The notes beneath the pieces are model-generated. The model had not been told where the DNA came from and made no database searches. It saw only the letters and a list, made by a program, of their open reading frames with translations. The position numbers and the translations under genes were made by a program. From Mariprofundus sp. UBA1536 (lineage in GTDB: Bacteria; Pseudomonadota; Zetaproteobacteria; Mariprofundales; Mariprofundaceae), in contig DCPU01000005.1 of assembly GCA_002323245.1 (NCBI GenBank), positions 87,950-151,949 of the forward strand: 64,000 nt of DNA, given 5' to 3'. How positions within the stretch are numbered: position 1 is the stretch's first letter; every line of letters starts with the position of its first letter. This document shows positions 17,537-25,391 of this stretch, one piece after another.

Positions 17537-18634
17537 TTAGACGTTAAAGCGGAAGTGGAGAACGTCGCCATCTTTAACGATATAGTCTTTGCCTTCTAGA
17601 CGCATCTTACCAGCTTCTTTGCATTTGGCTTCGCCGCCTAAGGTGACAAAGTCGTTGTAAGCAATGGTCTCGGCGCGAATGAAACCTTTTTCGAAATCAG
17701 TGTGAATCACACCAGCTGCTTTGGGGGCAGTGTCGCCCACATGAATGGTCCAGGCACGTACTTCTTTCACGCCTGCTGTGAAGTAAGTGGCAAGATTGAG
17801 TAATTTATAAGCTGTGCGAATCACGGTGTTGAGGCCAGGTTCCGTCAAACCTAAGTCGGAGAGGAATTCAGTTTTGTCGGCCGCATCCATTTCAATCAGT
17901 TCAGATTCAATCTGCGCTGAAACAATGGCAACTTCTGCGCCTTCAGCGTCCGCATAAGCGCGCACTTGCTCCACATAAGCATTACCATCAGGAAGTGAGC
18001 CATCATCAACATTGGCCACATACAATACTGGTTTGGCAGTGAGTAAGTTTAATGGTTCGATATGCTCTAGTACGGAAGAGGGGTGTTTTTGGCGTCGCAC
18101 GGTGATGCCATCTTCAAGTGCGGTGAGCACGCTTTGCATAGCTGCTAATGCAGTTTCAGCATCTTTGTTGCCACCAGAACGCGAAAGTTTTTGCTGGCGC
18201 TCCATGTATTTACCAAGGCTTTCCATGTCTTTGAGCATTAATTCGGTATCAATCGTTTCGATATCGGATACTGGATTTACTTTGTCATTGACATGGGTGA
18301 CGTTTTCATCATCAAAGCAGCGCACCACATGGGCAATGGCTGAGCATTCGCGGATATTGCCCAAAAACTTGTTGCCCAAACCTTCGCCGCTGGCTGCACC
18401 TGCAACTAGACCTGCGATGTCCACAAACTCGACAACCGCATGTTGAATAGCTTGCGGGTTTACAATTTTCACCAAGGCATCCAAACGTTGATCGGGTACA
18501 GCAACCAAGCCAACATTGGGGTCGATGGTACAAAATGGATAGTTGGCTGCTTCTGCGCCACCACCATTCAAGGCGTTGAATAATGTTGATTTGCCTACGT
18601 TGGGTAAGCCTACGATACCAATACTTAATGCCAT
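17537..18634 (-). CDS. ychF: Redox-regulated ATPase YchF (Obg-like)
   Basis: 365 residues when started at the ATG at 18634, which has a CGAGGA ribosome binding site; an upstream in-frame start would add 73 residues that overlap pth and is rejected. The P-loop is GLPNVGKSTLFNAL and switch II is DIAGLV. The guanine-specificity NKxD motif is replaced by NVDD, as in this ATP-preferring family, and the C-terminal TGS domain ends in HFRFNV. YchF binds ribosomes and affects translation and stress responses. It lies one base downstream of pth on the same strand. Confidence 0.97.
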   Translation of the reverse strand: MALSIGIVGLPNVGKSTLFNALNGGGAEAANYPFCTIDPNVGLVAVPDQRLDALVKIVNPQAIQHAVVEFVDIAGLVAGAASGEGLGNKFLGNIRECSAIAHVVRCFDDENVTHVNDKVNPVSDIETIDTELMLKDMESLGKYMERQQKLSRSGGNKDAETALAAMQSVLTALEDGITVRRQKHPSSVLEHIEPLNLLTAKPVLYVANVDDGSLPDGNAYVEQVRAYADAEGAEVAIVSAQIESELIEMDAADKTEFLSDLGLTEPGLNTVIRTAYKLLNLATYFTAGVKEVRAWTIHVGDTAPKAAGVIHTDFEKGFIRAETIAYNDFVTLGGEAKCKEAGKMRLEGKDYIVKDGDVLHFRFNV

Positions 18635-18635
18635 G

Positions 18636-19235
18636 TTATGTCCTCGGTGTGGGTGGTTCTGCTTTTTGCAGGGTGATATGGACACGGTTTGCAGCCGTAT
18701 CGACTTTGCCAGAAAGCAGCAAAGGTATTTCAGGTAATAATGCATCAAAGATGCGATATTCGTCAGCGCGGTCGGCTTCGTCAGCGCCACCCAATACCCA
18801 AGGGGTGATATCACCACTTGGCGGTCTGCCGATACCAATTTTGATGCGTACATAATTGGTGTTGCTCAAATGAAGATTCAGAGAACGCAGGCCGTTATGG
18901 CCGCCATGCCCGCCGCCAGCTTTGATGCGGATTTTGCCCGAGGGTAAATCCAAATCATCATAAACTACGACAATATCTTCAGGTTCAATTTGATAAAATT
19001 TGGCAAGCTGACTTACTGCTTCACCGCTGTTATTCATAAAGGTTAAGGGTTTGACCAGTAAAACCTTCTCACCATTGCTGGTTTGAAAAGTTGCTGTATC
19101 CGCACAAAAACGAGGGACTGCAGAAAACTGCAGCCCCTCTGATTTTGTTAGCTTATCAAGAAAACGAAAGCCGATGTTGTGGCGTGTTTTCTCATATTTC
19201 GCGCCTGGATTCCCAAGCCCGACCAGCATTTTCAT
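18636..19235 (-). CDS. pth: Peptidyl-tRNA hydrolase
   Basis: 199 residues. Pth cleaves peptidyl-tRNA released prematurely from ribosomes. The catalytic segment LVGLGNPGAKYEKTRHNIGF, with its His, the LVKPLTFMNNSGEAV block and the VVYDDLDLPSGKIRI stretch are all present. It sits between rplY and ychF (rplY-pth-ychF), a very common bacterial order, with two bases between it and rplY and one before ychF. Confidence 0.97.
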   Translation of the reverse strand: MKMLVGLGNPGAKYEKTRHNIGFRFLDKLTKSEGLQFSAVPRFCADTATFQTSNGEKVLLVKPLTFMNNSGEAVSQLAKFYQIEPEDIVVVYDDLDLPSGKIRIKAGGGHGGHNGLRSLNLHLSNTNYVRIKIGIGRPPSGDITPWVLGGADEADRADEYRIFDALLPEIPLLLSGKVDTAANRVHITLQKAEPPTPRT

Positions 19236-19237
19236 GC

Positions 19238-19879
19238 TTAGTCTGCTTTTTTCTCAGCGCCGTGTGCAGCTTCAGTGACTACTTCAGCAGCAGCTTCTTC
19301 TACAACTGCGCCTTTAGGTGATGCGATGTTGAAGATAGTGAAGTTTACATCGTGAGGAACAGAAACGCCTTTTGGCAATTTCACATCATCAATGTGTACA
19401 GTCGTGTCGATTTGAAGTGCTGAACAATCGATTTCGATATGATCAGGGATTGCATCAGCGCGGCATTCTACTTCCAATTCGTGGCGAATCATTTCGATAT
19501 GGCCGCCTTCTTTCACGCCTGGGCAAGTGTCTGCATGAAGAAGAGCAACCGGAACGTGTACAGTGATAACGTCTGAGCCAACTACACGGTAGAAGTCCAA
19601 GTGACGTGGGGTGTCATAAATAGCATCCCATTGGGTGTCTTTCAAAATTACTGATTCTTTGCCGCGTTTGCCTTTCACACTGATTTCAATCATGGATGTG
19701 TAGAAGTGCTCATCGCGCATCATAATCTTGGCAGTTTCGTTGTAATCCAAAGTGATAGGTAGGTCTGGCTTGTCGCCGCCGTAAATGATGCCTGGCAATT
19801 TGCCAGCGTGGCGCAAGCGACGTGTGTTTGCTTTGCCAGTTAATTCGCGTAGTTCTGCTTCTAGTTTATAATCAGACAT
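19238..19879 (-). CDS. rplY: 50S ribosomal protein L25 / general stress protein Ctc
   Basis: 213 residues: the two-domain Ctc form, with an N-terminal L25 5S-rRNA-binding domain (LTGKANTRRLRHAGKLPGII, then LDFYRV) and a C-terminal TL5-type beta domain (VKEGGHIEMIRHELEVEC). The tail is Ala/Glu-rich. First gene of the rplY-pth-ychF operon. Its leader contains a perfect hairpin (19906-19921). Confidence 0.95.
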   Translation of the reverse strand: MSDYKLEAELRELTGKANTRRLRHAGKLPGIIYGGDKPDLPITLDYNETAKIMMRDEHFYTSMIEISVKGKRGKESVILKDTQWDAIYDTPRHLDFYRVVGSDVITVHVPVALLHADTCPGVKEGGHIEMIRHELEVECRADAIPDHIEIDCSALQIDTTVHIDDVKLPKGVSVPHDVNFTIFNIASPKGAVVEEAAAEVVTEAAHGAEKKAD

Positions 19880-19905
19880 TGTTTAACTCCAAGTTATGAT
19901 GATCC

Positions 19906-19921
19906 AACGGGTATGCCCGTT
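19906..19921 (-). promoter_or_regulatory. Leader hairpin upstream of rplY
   Basis: AACGGG and CCCGTT form a perfect six-pair stem with a four-base loop, 27 bases ahead of the rplY start in its presumed leader. On the plus strand a T-run follows, but no plus-strand gene precedes it, so a role in the rplY leader (feedback by L25 or mRNA stability) is more likely than termination. The rest of 19880-20101 shows no gene. Confidence 0.4.
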
Positions 19922-20101
19922 GCTGGATTTTTTCGCGTGCTTTGTTGACTTTATTCATATAAATAAGACAGCAAAAACGCAAAAAGGTTGCGCAGTATAA
20001 TTTTCTGGGCTTGATGAGCAATGTTTTTTATTGGTATGCGCTTCCTCCATGTCCGTCAGGCTTCGCTTTGTGCTTGAGTTTACATAGGATATGCGGCACC
20101 C

Positions 20102-21517
20102 ATGCATACATTCGAACAATATAAAAAGTTTATTCCCCTTGAGGTGATGTCGGTTTTGCATGCTTTGGTTGCTGCGGGAGGGCAAGGCTGGCTGGTTGGC
20201 GGCAGTGCCCGCGATTTATTGTTAGGAAAAATACCATCGGATTGGGATATTGAAGTATATGGTTTGGAGGCTAAAAAGCTTGAACCTTTGCTGCGAAAGT
20301 TGGGGCAATGTGATTATGTGGGCAAACAATTTGGTGTTTATAAACTTTGGATAGCGATTGAAGGCAAGGCAAAACTCAATCTTGAAATCGATATTGCACT
20401 GCCCAGAACGGAAATAAAAGCAGGGCACGGGCATGTTGGTTTCACAGTTCAGAGTGATCCTTTCATCATGCCTGAACAGGCAAGCTTGCGACGCGATTTT
20501 ACAATCAATGCCATGATGTTTGATGCTATTGAAGATGCTTGGCTGGACCTGCATAACGGGCAAATGGATTTGCATGCGAAGTTGCTTCGTCATGTTTCCT
20601 CAGCCTTTGTAGAGGATCCACTGAGGCCACTGCGGGCGATGCAGCTTGCTGCGCGATTTGGTTTGAAGTTGGATAGTCAAACAGCGGCGCTTTGTGCGCA
20701 GATGTTGTCAGAAGCATCATCGTTGCCGACTTCTCGTATTTGGCAGGAATGGAAAAAATGGGCTTTAGCGCCTTATCCGTCGTTTGGGTTGAATGCTTTC
20801 CACGATATGGGTTGGTTGCCCAATTATTCGGAATTAAATGCTTTGATTGATTGCCCACAAGATAAAAAATGGCACCCCGAAGGTGATGTGTGGACCCATA
20901 CGAAATTGGTGCTTGATGCTATGGCCAGCATTTGTGACAGGGAGCAGAGCTCTGCGGATGAGCGATTGATTTTGATGTTAGCAGCCTTGGTGCATGACTT
21001 GGGTAAGCCGCAAACGACACGAGTGGATGCGAAAGGTCATGTGAGTTGTGTTGATCATGAACATGTCGGTGTTGAAATTGCACGAGACTTTCTGTTCTCT
21101 TTGGGTTGCCCTAAAAAAATCGTGGCAGTGGTGATGCCTCTTGTGGCGCAGCATGTGCTGCATTTTGCGCAAAGCCCTGAGCCAGCCAATGTGCGCCATC
21201 TCGCCCATAGGCTTTACCCTGCCAATATCCATCTTTGGGAAATGCTCACTGAAGCCGATGCTGCAGGCTGCCCGCCTTTGCCCGCTTCGCGACCAGCTTT
21301 GATATGGCGAGAGCTTGCTTTGGCGAACGATTGTTTGATGTTTAGCGTGAAGCCTATTGTCACAGGTAAGATGCTTTTGATTCATGCAGTGTCACCATCT
21401 CCGAGGATGGGTGAGTTGTTAAATCAAGCTTATCTCGCCCAGATGAATGGATATTTTACTGATGAGGCTTCAGCACATCGTTGGCTTGAAAAAACACTGT
21501 TGCAAGAAAGGGTATAA
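20102..21517 (+). CDS. cca: CCA tRNA nucleotidyltransferase with HD domain
   Basis: 471 residues. The class II nucleotidyltransferase head has WLVGGSARDLLLGKIPSDWD with the catalytic D-W-D. RRDFTINAMMFD and the EDPLRPLRAMQLAARFGL motif follow. An HD phosphohydrolase domain (LAALVHDLGKP) is in the second half, as in the Gram-negative bifunctional enzymes with 2',3'-phosphodiesterase activity. It adds or repairs the 3' CCA of tRNAs. A poly(A) polymerase role is possible for some relatives. Transcribed divergently from rplY. Confidence 0.9.
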   Translation: MHTFEQYKKFIPLEVMSVLHALVAAGGQGWLVGGSARDLLLGKIPSDWDIEVYGLEAKKLEPLLRKLGQCDYVGKQFGVYKLWIAIEGKAKLNLEIDIALPRTEIKAGHGHVGFTVQSDPFIMPEQASLRRDFTINAMMFDAIEDAWLDLHNGQMDLHAKLLRHVSSAFVEDPLRPLRAMQLAARFGLKLDSQTAALCAQMLSEASSLPTSRIWQEWKKWALAPYPSFGLNAFHDMGWLPNYSELNALIDCPQDKKWHPEGDVWTHTKLVLDAMASICDREQSSADERLILMLAALVHDLGKPQTTRVDAKGHVSCVDHEHVGVEIARDFLFSLGCPKKIVAVVMPLVAQHVLHFAQSPEPANVRHLAHRLYPANIHLWEMLTEADAAGCPPLPASRPALIWRELALANDCLMFSVKPIVTGKMLLIHAVSPSPRMGELLNQAYLAQMNGYFTDEASAHRWLEKTLLQERV

Positions 21518-21529
21518 GAGCGCAGGGTG

Positions 21530-21557
21530 CCACTTGTTCGAAAAATAGTGGTTTTTT
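21530..21557 (+). terminator. Weak intrinsic terminator after cca
   Basis: CCACT (21530-21534) and AGTGG (21547-21551) form a short stem with a 12-base loop, followed at once by six T residues. It lies between cca and the cytochrome cluster. The short stem makes it only a candidate. Confidence 0.4.
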
Positions 21558-21568
21558 AGAGGTGCCTT

Positions 21569-22309
21569 TTGGCTCATTATCGTAGGTTTTCTGATACATC
21601 CGTAAGTGAAAAATTGTTGGATTCCATGTTTCTGCTCATGATAGGTCTTGCTTACCTTTTTGCGTTGCTGCATATGTACTATTCGCATGAGGGCCGTGAT
21701 GGAAAGCCGGGTTTGTCGGTAGATGATGTCATGATTGCTTATTCAGGAAGCCATGACCAAACACGTTTGGGTGCAGCGATCAATGGCCCTATGGGTATAA
21801 ACCTGCCATCGGATGCCGCCAAGTTGGAAATTCTAGATTGGATTAACAGTGGCGCAACCGAAGAGATATATGATTCAAGAATTCGGATGATTTTTGATGA
21901 TAATTGCATTGGTTGTCACTCCGTTGAAAGCGGTATGAATATTCCATCATTGGAAAGTTATGCCAATGTTATAGCACTGACCGAGCAAGACACAGGTGCT
22001 ACGATTCCAGCCTTGGTGCGTGTATCACATATTCATTTGTTTGGTATTGCTTTTATTCTGTTTTTCGTGGGTAGAATTTTCTTGCTATGTGAGTTACCAG
22101 CATTTTGGAAACGTGTTGCGGTGATTGTGCCGTTCGTAGCGGTTATTCTTGATATTTTATCTTGGTATATTACCAAAATTATCCCTGAATTTGCTTATGT
22201 TGTTGTGCTTTCTGGCGGACTCATGGGCGTTTCGCTCTGGGTGCAAATTTTGTTGTCGGTTTATCAGATGTGGTTGTACAAGGCTAAATCTGTATTAACT
22301 GAAGTGTAG
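21569..22309 (+). CDS. Membrane-anchored c-type heme protein with four predicted transmembrane helices
   Basis: 246 residues starting at TTG (AGAGGTG just upstream). One helix (about 18-37) precedes a periplasmic domain with one heme c motif CIGCH (113-117). Helices at about 154-175, 182-201 and 208-236 follow. The second helix opens with VSHIHLFG, and His35, His154 and His156 lie at or in the membrane, so extra b-type heme is possible. I do not recognise a named family. It is followed within 15 bases by a mono-heme and then a tri-heme cytochrome, so it probably passes electrons between the quinone pool or membrane and these periplasmic carriers. Confidence 0.7.
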   Translation: MAHYRRFSDTSVSEKLLDSMFLLMIGLAYLFALLHMYYSHEGRDGKPGLSVDDVMIAYSGSHDQTRLGAAINGPMGINLPSDAAKLEILDWINSGATEEIYDSRIRMIFDDNCIGCHSVESGMNIPSLESYANVIALTEQDTGATIPALVRVSHIHLFGIAFILFFVGRIFLLCELPAFWKRVAVIVPFVAVILDILSWYITKIIPEFAYVVVLSGGLMGVSLWVQILLSVYQMWLYKAKSVLTEV

Positions 22310-22324
22310 AAAAGGAGAAGTGAA

Positions 22325-22624
22325 ATGAAAAAAATGATGCAACTGGGCTTGGTTATTTCAACCGTATTAATGGGTGCGACTGTAACGTATGCAAATGACG
22401 CGGCTGAAGGTATTGATGCCGCCAAACTTTTTAAAAAGAAATGTGCGATGTGCCATGCTATTGATAAAAATAAAACTGGGCCTGCTGTAAAAGGTATGAA
22501 TTCTGATTCTGAAGCATTAAGGTCTGCCATTACCAATGGTCAAAACCGTATGCCAAAATTTGGTGAAAAGTTTTCTGCTGAAGAGATTGATGCCTTGGTT
22601 TTGTATATCCAAGCGCAAAAATAA
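22325..22624 (+). CDS. Small class I mono-heme cytochrome c
   Basis: 99 residues with a cleavable signal peptide (about 1-23, ending VTYA). The mature protein has one heme c site CAMCH (40-44) and the distal Met ligand in NRMPKF (Met76), with the C-terminal helix ALVLYIQAQ. This is a soluble periplasmic electron shuttle of the c5/c551 kind. A good AAGGAG precedes its ATG. It is the middle gene of the cytochrome cluster. Confidence 0.93.
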   Translation: MKKMMQLGLVISTVLMGATVTYANDAAEGIDAAKLFKKKCAMCHAIDKNKTGPAVKGMNSDSEALRSAITNGQNRMPKFGEKFSAEEIDALVLYIQAQK

Positions 22625-22645
22625 AGAAGATATTCTGGAGGGAGT

Positions 22646-23461
22646 ATGCTGAAAAAAGTTGGAATGTTTGTTGGGATGTTTTCCCTATTGATAGGTGGTG
22701 CTGTCGCTGAAGAAATGCCTGGAAAGGCATTGTTTAAAGCCAATTGCGCTTCTTGTCATGGCATGGACGGAAAAGTTTCGGAGATGGGACAAGCGCTCAA
22801 ACCTTATCCAGCACGCGACCTCACAGCCTTGGCTGAAATTGTCGATCGTGATGAGTTTCGCCGCATTATTGCTTATGGTATTCAAGGTACGGCCATGACA
22901 CCTAAAAAGTATGATTTGGACGAGCATGACATTGAAGATGTGATTGATTATATCCAAACCTTTGAACGTAAAGTGGACTTGGCTATGGGCAAAAAACGTT
23001 TTGAAGCTGTTTGCTCTACATGCCATGGCATGGACGGTCGTGCAAAAACCGGCATGGGCGCTAAAAACTTGGTGTATTCAACACTGAGTCTACATGATGT
23101 GGCGCACACCATTCGTTATGGTCGTGCCAACACCATCATGACAGGTAAACGCCACCAATTGAGCAATGATGATATACAAGATATTTCCCATTATGTGCAT
23201 GAGCTTCGTTATCAGGCCGATGCCAAGAAAGGTAAGAAGTTGTTTGCTTCAACGTGTCAGTCTTGCCATAGCACCCCTTCTAAAATTGCCCTCACAGGCA
23301 ACCTTGCGCATAAATCTTCAGTTTCTGAGCTTAGTGATTACGCTTTAAACCTACGTATTCGTCATGGTCGCCATGTGAATCGTGCGGGTCAAAAAGTTGC
23401 GCATTTGAGTGAAGATGACTCTCAAGATTTGATTGCTTACATTCGTAAAGAGATAAAATAA
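22646..23461 (+). CDS. Periplasmic cytochrome c with three heme domains
   Basis: 271 residues with a signal peptide (about 1-21) and three tandem class I domains of about 85 residues. Their heme motifs are CASCH (34-38), CSTCH (123-127) and CQSCH (204-208). Domains 1 and 2 have candidate Met ligands (GTAMTP, Met84; TIMTGK, Met165). In the third domain the matching segment reads HVNRAG without Met, so that heme may use His or be five-coordinate. The protein could act as a molecular wire between the membrane protein at 21569 and a terminal acceptor. GGAGGG precedes the ATG. Confidence 0.9.
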   Translation: MLKKVGMFVGMFSLLIGGAVAEEMPGKALFKANCASCHGMDGKVSEMGQALKPYPARDLTALAEIVDRDEFRRIIAYGIQGTAMTPKKYDLDEHDIEDVIDYIQTFERKVDLAMGKKRFEAVCSTCHGMDGRAKTGMGAKNLVYSTLSLHDVAHTIRYGRANTIMTGKRHQLSNDDIQDISHYVHELRYQADAKKGKKLFASTCQSCHSTPSKIALTGNLAHKSSVSELSDYALNLRIRHGRHVNRAGQKVAHLSEDDSQDLIAYIRKEIK

Positions 23462-23462
23462 T

Positions 23463-24878
23463 ATGAACGTAGTTCCGAAAAGCGCCACCCAATTGGGTGG
23501 CGCTGATCTTTTCGACTTGGCACTTATTAAAAAGCATGACAAGTCTGGCCCACGCTATACATCTTATCCAACAGCGCCGATGTTTCATGCTGGTATTAAT
23601 GCAAAAACCTATGCCGAAACATTAAGTTATGTGGCAACACAACAGGCACCACTTTCGCTTTATATCCATATTCCCTTTTGTAATACCGTTTGCTACTACT
23701 GTGGCTGCAACAAAATTGTCACCAAGCAGTATGATAGAGCGGCGCCTTATTTGGATTTGCTGTTTAAAGAAATTGATAAGGTTGCCAGTTTGGTAGGTAA
23801 AACCAGGCCAGTGACGCAACTGCATTTTGGCGGCGGAACCCCGACCTTTTTGAATGATGTGCAAATTCGTGCGCTGATGGGCAAATTACGCGAGTCGTTT
23901 CAATTTGTTGATGATGCTGATGCTGAATACAGCATTGAAATGGATCCGCGTGAATGCACGCCGGAAACGGTAAAAACATTGCGTGAAGTTGGTTTTAATC
24001 GCATGAGTATGGGGGTGCAAGACTTTGACCCGAGTGTGCAAAAATCAGTCAATCGGATTCAGAGTAAAGAAGTGACACTTCAAGTGCTGGATGATGCTCG
24101 CGCTGAAGGTTTTCGCTCGATGAACATCGATTTGATGTACGGCTTGCCGCATCAAACGGTGGAAACTTTTGATGCTACGCTAGATACGATTATCGAATTT
24201 AGCCCAGACCGTATCGCTTTATTTAATTACGCGCATTTACCGGAAATGTTTATGCCGCAGCGCCGTATTGATGAGAAGGCAATGCCAACGCCGCAAGAAA
24301 AGTTGAACATCCTAGAGCACAGCATCAATAAGCTGCTGGATGCTGGATATGTGTTTATCGGCATGGATCATTTTGCCAAACCCAATGATGAGCTCACCAT
24401 TGCCCAGCAAAAGGGTGAGTTGTATCGAAATTTCCAGGGTTACTCCACACAAGCTGATTGCGATTTGATTGGCTTGGGTTTGACCTCGATTGGTTATGTG
24501 GGTGGTAGTTTCTTTCAGAATTATAAAGATATGGATGCGTACACCAAGGCTATTGAAGAAGATGGTTTGGCAGTGTTTAAAGGTTATACCTTATCCGCAG
24601 AAGATCATTTGCGCCGTGCGGTTATCATGCGTTTGATGTGTGACTTTGCGCTTGATTTCACCATGTTTGAGCAGCGCTATGGTATTATCTTCAAAAAGCA
24701 TTTCCTTGACGCATTTGAAGATTTAAAAACGATGGAAGAGGATGGCTTGCTGACGATGACCGATACCAGTTTACAGGTTTTGCCTGCTGGTCGGTTGATG
24801 ATTCGCAATGTTGCTATGGTCTTTGATGAGCATTTAAGACTGAAAGCGCAGCAAAATAGTTTCTCCAAGGTACTTTGA
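23463..24878 (+). CDS. hemN: Oxygen-independent coproporphyrinogen III oxidase (radical SAM)
   Basis: 471 residues. The radical-SAM cluster motif is C-NTV-C-YY-C-GC (Cys73, Cys77, Cys80), followed by LHFGGGTPTFL and the SAM-binding glycine region. The ending belongs to the HemN C-terminal domain. SGPRYTSYPTAP just before the cluster is typical of true HemN as opposed to HemW. It decarboxylates coproporphyrinogen III under low oxygen, and its place right after three cytochrome genes supplies heme for them. The first 12 codons or so contain a perfect palindrome (23481-23504), and TTG codons at 23493 and 23517 are alternative starts, so the N-terminus is uncertain. Confidence 0.95.
   Translation: MNVVPKSATQLGGADLFDLALIKKHDKSGPRYTSYPTAPMFHAGINAKTYAETLSYVATQQAPLSLYIHIPFCNTVCYYCGCNKIVTKQYDRAAPYLDLLFKEIDKVASLVGKTRPVTQLHFGGGTPTFLNDVQIRALMGKLRESFQFVDDADAEYSIEMDPRECTPETVKTLREVGFNRMSMGVQDFDPSVQKSVNRIQSKEVTLQVLDDARAEGFRSMNIDLMYGLPHQTVETFDATLDTIIEFSPDRIALFNYAHLPEMFMPQRRIDEKAMPTPQEKLNILEHSINKLLDAGYVFIGMDHFAKPNDELTIAQQKGELYRNFQGYSTQADCDLIGLGLTSIGYVGGSFFQNYKDMDAYTKAIEEDGLAVFKGYTLSAEDHLRRAVIMRLMCDFALDFTMFEQRYGIIFKKHFLDAFEDLKTMEEDGLLTMTDTSLQVLPAGRLMIRNVAMVFDEHLRLKAQQNSFSKVL
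23481..23504. repeat. Perfect 24-base palindrome at the 5' end of hemN
   Basis: AGCGCCACCCAA (23481-23492) is followed directly by its exact reverse complement. CGAAAA before it and TTTTCG after it can extend the stem with a small GATC bulge. It would form a very stable hairpin straddling codons 7-14 of hemN, with a run TTTT just after. It could be an attenuator or mRNA-processing site between the cytochrome genes and hemN, or a factor-binding site. Confidence 0.65.
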
Positions 24879-24881
24879 AAG

Positions 24882-25391
24882 ATGAAGGATATCGTAGTGC
24901 CTGTGCCAGAACGGTTTTTAAGTGATGCCTACTTAAACGTTCTTGAGTCTTCACCAAGCCAGCTTCTTTGTGATTTTGATGATGAAGCGATGGTTCAGAT
25001 GAAAGCTATGGCAGTGACTGGCTACCCCGATGAGATTTGTGGGCTGTTGGTGGGAACAAGCTCTGCGTTAGGTTGGCATGTTCAATCTGTGCACCAAGTG
25101 ACGAATATCAATGAAGAGCGCGCAGCGGATCGCTTTCAACTTGACCCTGCCGGTTACCAAGCTGTTGATAAATCTTTACGCGGTTCGGGCCAAGAAATTA
25201 TTGGCGTATTTCATTCACACCCTGATTGCCCTGCACAACCTTCGCCAACGGATTTGCAAAGCGCTTGGGAAGGTTTTATCTATCCTATTATTAGCGTTTG
25301 CCAAGGCCAAGTTGCTGAAGTTAACGGTTGGGTATTGAGCAATGATGTGGCTGAAGGTGGCCGTTTTCAGGCATTGCGTCTTCAACCTTGA
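24882..25391 (+). CDS. JAMM/MPN+ metallopeptidase (Mov34/RPN11-like, M67)
   Basis: 169 residues with the full zinc-peptidase signature: Glu51 in YPDEICGLLVG, then HSHP (His111, His113) and, seven residues on, S-PT-D (Ser121, Asp124). Bacterial relatives such as Mec trim C-terminal residues from ubiquitin-like sulfur carriers for cysteine, thiamine or molybdopterin pathways. No sulfur carrier, ThiF or cysteine synthase gene is nearby, so the substrate is unknown. The N-terminal 45 residues are an extra helical segment. It overlaps the following TPR gene by four bases. Confidence 0.85.
   Translation: MKDIVVPVPERFLSDAYLNVLESSPSQLLCDFDDEAMVQMKAMAVTGYPDEICGLLVGTSSALGWHVQSVHQVTNINEERAADRFQLDPAGYQAVDKSLRGSGQEIIGVFHSHPDCPAQPSPTDLQSAWEGFIYPIISVCQGQVAEVNGWVLSNDVAEGGRFQALRLQP

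Noticed and set aside
18012..18446. 144-codon plus-strand frame inside ychF
   Set aside because: Opposite strand of a universal gene with all its motifs; serine-rich shadow translation.
17537..18853. Longer YchF start that adds 73 residues
   Set aside because: The extension overlaps pth and lacks homology, whereas the ATG at 18634 has a good ribosome binding site and gives the family length.
19906..19921. Read as a rightward terminator because a T-run follows on the plus strand
   Set aside because: No plus-strand gene ends upstream; the hairpin falls in the leader of the leftward rplY gene, so I annotated it as a leader element.
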